NCBI RefSeq assembly: GCF_954871325.1
Contig: NC_088775.1
Coordinates: 61,977,561-62,041,560 of the forward strand
DNA: 64,000 bases
Direction: 5' to 3'
Source of the DNA: Gordionus sp. m RMFG-2023
Lineage: Eukaryota > Nematomorpha > Gordioida > Chordodea > Parachordodidae
Shown: piece by piece, positions 1 to 12,300 of the stretch
Layout: every line of letters starts with the position of its first letter
Numbering within the stretch: position 1 is the first letter of the stretch
Notes under the pieces: generated by a model
Seen by the model: the letters and a program-made list of their open reading frames with translations, nothing else
The model's database searches: none
Told to the model about the DNA's origin: nothing
Made by a program: the position numbers and the translations under genes

Positions 1-218
1 TTTGCCTCTAACACCTTCCTTTTTTAAATATTAGGGGAAAAAATAAATATGCAAATGTGACAACTTTACAGAGAGAATCAAATAGTCTCCTTAGATTTTT
101 GATTAATTGGAAAATGGCTTATTTCAAATACGATGGATAAAAAAAATTATAGATGCTTAGCAAATCCATATAAAGTTATCTGAGTTGTTATAATATAATA
201 ATTATGAATATATTATAC

Positions 219-300
219 GTAGGCACTGCTAATTCCAGATTGAAGAGCGCTTATCCAAAATTGGCAGAGGGATTCTGAATCGGCTTGCAATATATGACTC
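219..300 (-). CDS. ACAP: ACAP exon 14 (end of PH domain)
   Basis: One base completes Lys, then 27 codons read SHILQADSESLCQFWISALQ and on to GISSAY, matching CMLQADSEKLRQAWIKAVQ of ACAP2. Donor GTATAATA is strong; the acceptor (ACCCAAG) has a poor pyrimidine tract. The next exon, leading to the Arf-GAP domain, is outside or at the extreme left of the window. Confidence 0.88.
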
Positions 301-3300
301 CTTGGGTATTATTATTTTTGTATATAAATGTATTTATTTAAGTCTACTTATCTCGCATATTATGAATTTAGTGAGAGAGGATTTTAAGAAACATATTGAA
401 TGAATGAAATTTTGAGGGTAGTAAAATTGGGCTGGAAGATCAGTGGAATTTATGAATGAATTAAGTTAAAAAAAACACTAAATAGTTTGAAAAGGATATT
501 GATTACATTAAAAAATTCATTAAAATTTTTTAATTTATTTAAATTATAATAACTAAAAAACAAAATCTTAGAGAGGAATATAGGAGAAATAAAATAAATG
601 AAGATTACATGTTTGATGGTTCAAATAAAATGGAAATTTTTAATTGACTTTAAATAAGAATATATATTAGTTAGCCGAGTTGGAAAGTACCGCGAATTCT
701 TGTATCTAATATATAAGATTTTTGTATCTTGCGCTCTATTCTTCTTGAAATTTTTATAGATATCTAAGATACTATTTTATTTTCAAAAGAATCTTGTATC
801 TGACAAATAATACAGATACTTTTATATTTGTGTTTAAAAAATTAAATATTTACTTTTGATGATTTTTCATTCTTGAGTTAACTTTGTTGTTTTTCTTTCC
901 TATCTTTATGTTTCAACTAATATTAATATATTTAGGCATACAAACCTTACTATTGTATATTAAATAATTCAATTTTGTGACTATGTCCATGTTTATATTA
1001 ATTATTGTAGAAAATAATCATCATATCTTATTTTAAAGGGTGGAATTTATATCGTGAATATTTTGTCCTTTCACAATAATTGGTATAAAATAAATAATAT
1101 TTGTAATGTCTGTCTATTGTATTTTCAAAAATTTATTTTATAGTGATGTCTCTAGTTGTTAAATATTTATATAAAATATCGTAAGAATATATTATTATAG
1201 TCGTCGAAATATCGTGTTTGCTAATGTTTCCGAAAATTTTAAAAAAAAATGAAAAATTTTTGGATAGTTGGGGAAATAAATCATAGTGATGAAATTTATT
1301 AGGAATTTATCTTTCAACTCGTTGAAACAAACAACATATACATGGTATTTCTCTATATACATCTGCTGATTGATTACAAATCTCTCCATTTCATCTATTA
1401 TTGTTGGGAGTTGGGTTGAAAAGCGATGATATTGATTCTTTGTTAACCAATGGATTATCTTGACTTCCTTATTTATTAACTTTATAATACTTGGCAGAAA
1501 GAATAGATAAATTTTTTATAAAGAATCTTTATCTATCTAGATTCATTTTTAAGGACCTGACCAACGTCAGTTAACAAATAATTTGAAACTTTTTAATAAA
1601 TTAAATTACTTGAAGAAAAAAAAACAATAAGAATAGCTAAAATAATTAGTTTATGGTTTCTATTGTTTTTTTCCAGTTTTTCTTTTCTTCTCCTTTCCTT
1701 CCCCCCTAAAAATGTCTTGAATGAATAAACTATATAACTTGAGAGGCGATATAACTTCAAAACAAAAACGTCTATCCACGAGGTCGGTCGCGGGCTTGAC
1801 CGAACAAAGTCTTAAATCCGGTTCCATTACCTTGTAGCTCGATTGATGCCAATTAGAATTCTCGATCTCGTTATTCCTTCCGCCCGTTTTATCGTAATCA
1901 TTGCTTTCACTATTAGAATTGCCATGAGAAAAATGGTTAGGGGTAACAGTAGATTGGGGATGATTTTCCGTTCGCCTGCAATAAACAAGCTGGTTATCTT
2001 TGATGAGGAACCAGCGTCGGTTCCAAGATTTAAATTTCCCGGTAGTGCGCTTGAAAAGGTACCCACAGACTATGCCGATATAGGTAATAGCGGTGTTGAT
2101 ATTTGAGGAGTTGAGAGAAAGTTCCTAATCAATGAATACAACAATCAAAATTAATGGTAAAAAGAATGAAAGAAGGAAGGATAATGAAAGAATCTTCAGA
2201 AAAAAAGGTTAAAGTGAATATTAAATTTTTTAAACAAAAATATAAAAAATAATGATATGATTTTGAAAAGGTTTAATATAATCAATGTGCCATTAGTGCC
2301 ATGCCTATGGTAGTGTTGGCCAGCCATGAATTGAAGTCCTTGGTTGCATTTGCTACATTTTTCCACCCATGTCTCTATATCTTGTTTATATTAGGCAATC
2401 ACAGGTATTACCTTGTTAGCATTTTCATTTTTACCATCACCGTATGTTATATCTAACACGCTATTTCGGTATTCTTGTGGTAACATTTTTGTTTTCCGCA
2501 ATAGACAACCTCTGTTTTAATTTTCTCCCTTTTTTCTTTTAGACTGGGCTATAGCGAGTTTATTAAACTGCCCTTTTTCGATTTCGTTCGCATTTTCAAT
2601 CGTTTGTATTAAATCGAGATTTTCATATTTTGAAATTTTATTTCCTTGCATTGGCAATCGAGATGTTACATTCTGTCTGCTATTTTGATTTTGATCCTAT
2701 TTCATTTTCATACCTCTAATAGGACGGCAAAGCCCATTCTGCAATTTGGCAGTGGATGTTGTGGGTACATCTTTCCTCGGCTGAAATAAACTTATCGGTA
2801 GCTTGCGATTTGTTAATAACGTGAACTTTTACTTATATATAAATTCTATGAATTTGGTATTTCAAAATATGATGGCGAGGGCTTTTCTCCCTATTTGACT
2901 ATAATCTCATTTAACATTCCTAACGCAAATGCAATCGGTCTCTTCTTCTTTGTCCCATGTTCATCTACAATTTACTGCCTTTTCTAATAATTTGTATCAT
3001 GGTTTAGCCATGTATGGAAAAATTTGAAATGAATTTTGATGAGTACGTTGCCAAACCTAAAAAAAACTGTAATTGGTTTACGTTTGTGGGATATGGTGCT
3101 TGTATAGAGGATAGTAAAAATAATGATATAAATATTATTGATTAAAATTTTTTGCATTCATATCAGATTTCACAGTGTTTAAAGAGTTCCATCTTTAAAA
3201 AACACTCTTCATAAAATACAATACTTCTCTCTATCCAATATTGTTCTCCAGTTTAGAGATTATTTAGTCCAGCAAAGAATATTTTTGGTGAAAAAAGATG

Positions 3301-6300
3301 TTCGTTCCTAGATGCAAACTTTAAGAAATTGTTCAAAAAGCTACAAAATTTATCAATTAAAATTATATAATATTTTATTATAAAAATCTTTATTATGTGT
3401 TATTATATTTCAAATTTTAATAAAGATTTTATTTACAATTATAGAAAAAATATATAATTGGGGCTGCAATATTTTATAGGGAAATTTTTTCGACATAATT
3501 AAGGTAGCTACTAAAATAGACATGCTAAAGTAGGTAGTCAGTACCGCCGCTACTATTTTAGAGTCGTAGATATAGCATGTTACTTTTGAAAAGTAGCGTT
3601 AATTAATTGATTCATACCCTATACCTTTTATTTTTCACATGTAAGTTGTTAACAAAGAATGATTTAGTTTCTATCCAATCTAGTTCATTTATTATATTTA
3701 TCCTAGCTTATGTATCCAATTCCATCTATAATAATTTATTTCACATCTACCCAAAATTCTGAATTATAACTTTTGTTGCATGATCTAAAAAAATTAATTG
3801 TCTCTTTCCTACATAAACGAGCAATGTGGCCGATTCTGCTGCACTTGAAACATGTTGCATTCTTGAATCGGCAATTTTCTATTTTTAAACTTCCGTCATA
3901 GAAATGGCATGGATTCGTTTTTTTTGTAAAATTTTTCATTTATTAATGTTATAATTTGTTTTTTTGTTTATTATTATAATTATAAACTTTTTAAATTAGA
4001 TTTATATTATCATATTTATATTCTTTTTAAATATAAAAATTATTGTCAAATTTAAAGAAATGTTTATGTCAAATTTAAATCAAACATCATATTGTGAATA
4101 GGATAATATTTAAAATGAAAAAACCTTTTCCTTGACGAGGCAATGCCTTTCTTCCATGAGCTTAATAGAGTCGATCAAACGTTTTTGAGCGGTTTTAGCC
4201 TTTTATTAGTTTAGTGTAATAAAAAAAATTGAGCTATAAAATATGAACAGTGACCCAGAGACCAGAATAAAAATTTTTGTTCCATTTTAGAACCCGTTTC
4301 TTTATAGTCTTTTAACCCTTTCATGCACAGAAATTTATGACTAAAAAATCCAATTCTGCAAGATAATTTTTTTATTTAAAATAATGAAAATGTATAGCAA
4401 AAATCTCATATAATTTTGTTATAATTTTATTTTTAAAAATAAAAAATATTTCATAATATATTAAAAAAATTAAAGTGGGACATTTGCTATACCACTGTCC
4501 ATATAAACATATTTATGATTTATTATTCATGATATGGTTTAAAACAATTTAGACTTTATGAAAGATATAACGCCTCATCACAAAGAGCATATCTGAACGA
4601 TGTTCATCGATAACTGTTGAACAATGAGAATATCTTTTCCTTTGCTCTGATCACATTTGCATAACCAATAGGGGGGAAGGGGAAATCCCCCATGGCAAAT
4701 TTGATTGTTTTCATAAATATCATTTTAAGTTAATTTTGTAAAAATCGGTTCACCTAACCCCAGTCTCCCCTACTACGTTTAGCTATTTTACCTGAGCATG
4801 CTATTGATGCGCTCAATCGGTGTAAAGAAACCTTGACTCAAATTACTAATATTTTGAAGTTGTTTTATATTCTACCATGTTTGCCTATTATAACATGTAC
4901 GAATGAAAGGACTTTCCAACTTAAGAAGGTTGATATTTATGAAGTAGGGGAGACTGGGGTTAGGTGAACCGATTTTTACAAAATTATTTATAGCTCCTGG
5001 GTTTTTTTAGATAATATAAAAAGCAATATATGATTAGATACCTAAAACTATACTCTATAAAGGTGCCTTATAAAAAAATTCTAGAATATAATCATTTTTT
5101 TGAAATTTTATTTTTTGTAAAAGTCGTAAATTTGCCCAACAAGCCCCAATAGCGGGGTGAGGCAAACCACTTCAAGGGGCTTCCTAAACCAATGGTTTTT
5201 TTAGGCCATAATAAATTGAAATATATTTTTATTTATTAATAATGATACATATACTATAATTTTATTCTTTTATTGTTAAAAATATCATAATACATATAAA
5301 TTGAAGCTTATTATATATAAAAATTGAAACTTAATTTTGGTTAATTTAATACACATTTTGGACATATAAAAAATTTATCAAAATTAGGACATGTACCATG
5401 TGCCCATTCGTGGCACATTCTGCACTGGTACCACTCTTCACCATTATGATGTTTGATATATTCCAGCTTACAACAAACACAAATATCTTTGTGAATAATT
5501 TTTTTCACTATTTTTCTCTTGTTAATATTTTCTTTTTCCATTATTTTCTTTTCTTTCTCAATTAATTTCTTTTTATAAGGAGATGATGTAAATATCTAAG
5601 CTCTCCTTTTAACTCTCTTGACTCTTTCCTTTTTGGGATGAGGCAAGGATATTGATAAATTGCACGATGGTCCAGGAATATTATCTAAATGAACATAAGA
5701 CGTAGATGGAGTATCATTACATATATCTAAGTTTCTGTTAGTATTTAAAATATCTTTTAATACCAAAGATACTGAGCTTGATTCTAATAATGGGTTTTTT
5801 GGAAGTTCACATATAGAATCTCCATAAACTGAGGCTACATAATCTTCTTTATTGAATATATCTGTATTCAGTGGATATATTCCACAATATTGAGAGGTGA
5901 TGCTGCTAAAGGCAAGACATCCTTAATAACTGATGGAATATCATAAATTGTAAATAATTTATGAAGTGCATTATTGTAATATTTTTTGAGAGGCCCAAAA
6001 ACAGACCGATCAAGATGCTGTAATTTATGGGTGCAATGGGTGGCAAAGATAATAGAATTATTCCCGTATCTATACAAAATTTGACAGCTGAATAGGAGTG
6101 GTGTGATATATGATTGTCAAGGATTAATAAAACTTTGGACTTTGGAGTACACCGAGTGTGTTTAGAAAAGTGCTTCAAAAAAATAATAAAATCCTCCTCT
6201 TGCATACATCCAGAACCATTTGATACCCCTATAGAGCCAGATGGACCATCTCTAACAAAATAGTCATAATATTTTTTTCTGGGAAAAAGAAACATTGTAG

Positions 6301-9300
6301 GAATTGTATGACCAATTGCATTTACAGTAAGCGCTAATGTTATTAAGGTACTCCTTTCTGCGGAAGTAATAGATACTACCTGTTTTTGACCCTTTTGTGC
6401 AATAATCTCGGATGGGGTTTGAACTGTGGTAAGTCCAGTTTCATCCATGTTGTAAATTGCCATACATTCTAATTTATGTTCATCTAATATTCCTAAATAT
6501 TAAATGTAAACATTTATTTAACAAATCATTTAATAAACTTTTATATAAATAAAAAAAGTATAGAACATTTTCTTCATTAATCCAGTTGCCCTAGCCATAC
6601 TTGTAGCTTCAGGGGATCTTAAGGAGAGAGTAGGATTTCTTGACATAAATCCTAAATACCAGTCATGGCCAGCCATTGAATTGTCCTTCCAAGATTTAGG
6701 AAATTTTTTCTTCATAGCTATAATATATAATTAATTAAACACACTAAAATTACACGAATGATTTCTTTATCAATACTTTCCACACAAAATAAAATCTTCA
6801 AAATGTCATATCTATAAAATTAATTAAAACTGCGTTTTCGTAATTTTTTTATTCAAAACTTAATTATTTATTAATATCCTTTTCCTATGTTATATAAAAA
6901 AAACATCACGTGATTATAATTGACGTGTTATAATATAAGATATGTATTTATAAACTATGATTATATCTAATTATCCTGAAGATAGGACAGATATCTCTGA
7001 TAACTCTACTATTAGATCATCTTTCATCGTTTTAAAGTTATCTGGTATTTTATTCATTAGTGTCTGGGGGCATAAAATTGTTGTACCAGGGGGATAGAGT
7101 TTTAATCATCATGGTAAATGATGGATTATCAACTAAGGACATTGGCTGAACTGTATTAATTATAAAATCAACAATAATTTTATCAGCCAATTTCTGAGAA
7201 ATATTGTCATTTGGATTATTAATTAATTTGGTTTGAATTGAATTAGTCTTTTTGGATGTAGAGTCGCCTATACCAAAATTATTTTCCATTTCCTTAAAAC
7301 TCATGAACAGTCTTATAAAATAAATATTATTAGAATGTAAAAATGACAATTTACCTTTAGGTGTTTCTTGAGGTTATAGCTACTGGATTGATTTGGGAAA
7401 ATATTTTTTTTTACATTTTAAACAAATAAATTTGAAACCAGTTTTGGTTATATATTTATTTAAAAAAATTTTCAAATCTAGGGAATGGGGAATTTGTATT
7501 ATAGCTATTAAAAACATTTTCTTCCCTTGGTATCTTCCATTTCATTAATATCATTGTCTGAATCACTTTCAACGATTTGGATATCCATAGGCCATGACAT
7601 TTTAAATTATTAACACGTGATTTAGGTTTATAATACAAATGAAAATATAAATTACAAATTGAAATTATATTTTAATTTTAAATTTTTTTTTTTTAAATTA
7701 AATAATAAATAATATAATTATAATTAATTATGATATTATATTTAAATTTTTATGTTTATACTTACCTTCATTATATTTTTTAAAAGTAGTGCTTAGCTAC
7801 TTTCAAAAAAAGTAGCGCGCTAAAAAATTAAATTATTACAAAAAAAGTAGCCGCTATTAGCTATAGCTACCAAAAAAGTTAGGGCGCTAATTAGCGGTCT
7901 ACTTTAACAACTCTGCATTTTTGATAATTCTTTTTAGGAATGATATTTAATTTTCACTAAATTTTTGGCAGATAATTTTTTTATATTAGAATTTTTTACA
8001 TATCAAATTATTTAATTACAATTGCTAAATTAAATTAATCGTTTGGTTATAATCAGTGTTGTTAAACGCTAATTTTAAAAGTAGCGCGCTATACTTTTTA
8101 CGCGATTTTGATTTTTTTTTAAAATATTTTTTACATAACTTTATTTCCACAAATAAAATATTGGTATAAAAACATGACTATAATTTGTTACATATATATA
8201 TATATATATAATTTATTTAATATTGCACTTTAATAATAATAACATTTCGGTACTGTCATCCTCAAGTCTAGAGCGACGATCAGAAAATATAAGCTTTGCC
8301 ATACTAAATAATCGTTCAGCACTAGCACTTGAGGGCAACGCAGTATTAAATTTAATAAACACACTTTTTATATGAAAAAAATCATCAAAGATATTTAAAT
8401 GAGTATTTTTAGATTTAAAAAAAGCATCTAGAGGTTCAATAATATTATTATTTTAAAAAAATCATCTATGGAAGGCCGCGGTTTCCATCTTTCTATAGTA
8501 TTATATCGTGGTTAGGCATGACATTTTTTAACGTTACCATCAGCCTAGCAAGTTGCCCTTTAGATTCAGTCAAATTAATATATGGCCAATTTAACTTGAA
8601 ACTAGGATGAACGATAGCAGCTATTACATTATCATCATCATACAGATTTGGAAATCTAATTTATATAAAGCGATTGTATTAATTATAAAATAAGAAGAAT
8701 ACCTTTTTAATTTTCAAAATTTAAATTTATCTGAGATTTAGATTCATTTATAAAAAAATATTAAAATAGCATTAAATTATGGTAAATAAAGATTTTAAAA
8801 ATATAATTATTATACACAAGGTAATTATTAATATATTAATTTTGAATTTTATATTAATATTAATATTATATATTATTATAGATTGTGTTGTAAATTAAGC
8901 CAATTTAAATTATGGCTAATCAAGCAATAAATATATAATTGTGTAATAGAAAATAAAAATAAGTTTTGACCTTTTCTCAATGCCTTTTAGCATAGACTCT
9001 GTGGTTGGCAAAATTTTCTTGCATTGAAACCGATATCCAGTAGTAATTTTTTCTTCAAGATTAAAGTATTTTTTGAATTTTGGGAAAGGATAATCTATAT
9101 TTTTCTCATTTTTCAAAGAAATTTCGCTATCTTCAACAATCTCACACATTTTTAATAACTAGATTTATAATGCTAACTAGATTTATAATGTATATTTTTA
9201 AATATAAATTAAATTTCAAAATTAAATTAAATAAAAGGATTATAATTTTAGATTTAATAAAAAATATATTTTAATAATTTTTAGATGTATTTATTATGTA

Positions 9301-12300
9301 AAATTAAAAAAATTAGTAGCGAGCTACCGCTATCGCTATTTTCTAAAAAAAGTAGCCAGCTAAAACTACCGCTACTGAAAAAAGTAGCGTGCTATTTTAA
9401 CAATGCTAGTTATAATATACCTTTTTAAAATTAAATAAGTTTGAACTGTAATACTTAACGATATGTAAATTAATAAAATATAATAATTTTTAAATTCTTA
9501 TTTTTAAAATTTTATTGTCTGCAATTGAGAAATAAAAATTAAGTGAAAATTAAAAATAATTACAAAAGGAATTTATCAAAATGAGGAGAATTTTTTTTTT
9601 AGAATAGATCAGAAAAATAAAGATTAAAAATGACTTAAAGAGATTGAAAAGGTTAGAAATGTATGTAAAAGATTACAATATAAGGAGAAAGAATCATAAA
9701 AAGTCAACATAAATCTTATGTTTGATGAAAAAAAAGTAAAGAATTGTTTAAAAAAATGGAGCAGAGAGGTAAAGAAAAATAAAGGAAGATTTATAAATTA
9801 TTTTTAAAAAGATAAAAGAATTATCAAAAATGAGAAGAAAAATAAATTGAGAAAAGATAGTAAGAAAAATAAAGTAAAGAAATCGCAAAAAGTTAGAAAT
9901 AAAATAAGAAGGAATAATAAAAATTTTAAAAAAATTGCGAAGAAAAAAAATAAAAATAACGATTTTCCTTTTTTGAATGGGAATTTTCATTTTTTGATCG
10001 GACCTTTTTCTTTTATAATTGAAACCCTTCCTTTTTTAATTGGGACTTTTCCTTTTTTGAATAGGAAACCCTATACTTTGGTTCCTCAATGCGAATCTTC
10101 TGATTTCGATAAACTTTACAAAGTCCGACCTTGTATCACTTTGAAAAACTTTAGAAGGGCTGGTATGCTATCAAAAGTGATTGTGGACAGTTTATCAGCA
10201 GAGCTCAACCATCCAACACCATCTAATAAAAAGAAAGTGCAGGAGATATGCTGCTTTACATTTACCTATAAGATCAGAGCAGTGGCGTATCCAGGATTTT
10301 CTTATGGGGGGGGGGGGGGGGGTAATTTATTTGGGGCTTCGCCCCAAACCTCTTTTACCTGGCCTTCGGCCAGCTTTTCACTGGCCTTCGGCCTGGTCTT
10401 ATGTTTTAGCTATTCTAATAAATTATTCATAATTTAATAATAATTATATTTCTATTTTTAACTATTATTTACCAATTCATGCTTATGGATATTACAAGCC
10501 TATTTTTTATTATTTTAAGTTAGGTATATTATATTTAATAAAGTTTTTTTAAATGTAAAGTTGAAATAAAGTTTAATGTCATTTTTTTTATAAAATTTGC
10601 TTTAAAAACTAGCTTAAATTCTCATAGAATATATTTTTTTTATTGAAAATACCAATAGTAGTGTGTATAAAATATTGGCTAGAAAATAATTTAAAAAACA
10701 AGTTTTTTTTAAACTTCTTATCAAATACAATATTATACAAAAATTTTTATTAAATACTATAATTATAATGTGATTTTTTTTTACCAATTCATCAAGAATT
10801 TCGTTTGTCGTGGGAACCAAATATCTGTGGATATTCAACAGAGCTAACCCATTTAACCGAGATTCGGAAGTAATAGGGGAGACTGGGGTTAGGTAATCCG
10901 TGGGGCTTGACTAACCATTTAATATTATTTTAAAATTATAAAAACTAGAAGGTTAAAATTTTATCCTAATATAGATTTTATTAGTTTACATCTATAGACA
11001 AAAAATCTTTTGAAATGATTTATTATTAAAAATTTTATTTAAGAAATAAAATTTTGATGAAATTTTCTAAAGATTTTTACATGACAGAATTTTAATTTTT
11101 ATTAAAATTAATATTCATTTATATATAAATTAAATTTTATAGCAAAGTTTAAACATTCTTCTATAATTTGGGAAAGTTTTATGAATATTTATTATGTCTA
11201 TATAGTATTTCAATCATGATTAGTAAATTTAGAGCTAGCGGGGCTTGCTAAACCATACATGTCAATCCATTTCAATAATTTTTTTTAGCAATTATTACAT
11301 TATTCGATATGGTGCGAAAATATAAATCCAAAAAAATTAATATAGGAGAATCATTTAATATTGATAATTATTTAGAAGTATATAAAAATTTAATGAATTA
11401 ATATTATAATTGTAATTAGGCTATTAGGGTATATGAAAATTGTAAATCAACAAGGAAGACTAGCCAACTTACAGGTAAATTTATCTACATTATCTGTCTT
11501 ATTTTTAAGATATAATCACAATAATTTTATGTAATTTTTAAACAATATAATCAATTTTTAGCAATATTTAATAATAGAAATTATGTAAATATTTTTATTA
11601 AATGTAATTTATAAATGATCTTATATTTTAGATTGATTACAATTTAGGTGAAATATAGTATTATTGTATTAATTTTATGTAATTTTTAAACAATAAAATC
11701 AATTTTTAGCAATATTTAATAATAGAAATTATGTAAATATTTTTATTAAATGTAATTTGTAAATAATCTTATATTTTAGATTGATTACAAATAAGATGAA
11801 GTATAGTATTATTGTATTAATTTTATGTAATTCTTAAATATTAAAATCAAATTTTAGCAATATTTAATAATAGAGAATATGCTAATAAAATCTAAATGGT
11901 AATGGTAAAGAGATTATCATTTTTAAATTTTATGTTCTTAAATGTTAAACTTATGATTAAATAATTATATATTTTACTTGACATTTTTATTTTAGGTATT
12001 CCTAGATCAAACTTTATGAGATATTATAAGAGATATCAAGAAAGTGGCATACTTACTAGTGTAGGACAAAATAATAAAAAAAGGATATTCACAGAAGAAG
12101 AAGATATAACTAAATATCTGATTCAATCTAGCCAAATTTTTTATGGCCTTTCAATTAAAAAGGTATAGTTTATTCTTCATTATTTTATATTGTTTTTTAG
12201 ATAATTTCGTTTCTGCTATCTGATTTTTGTAGTTTCGTATAGTTTTTTTTTTGACAGTAGTTTTTTTGGTTTCGAGGATTTCTATTTCTGTCTGGTATTT

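Noticed and set aside
1827-2106. Overlapping frames on both strands, one with a membrane-helix-like segment
   Set aside because: The true coding frame is the third minus-strand frame, which spells the ACAP PH domain; these are shadows.
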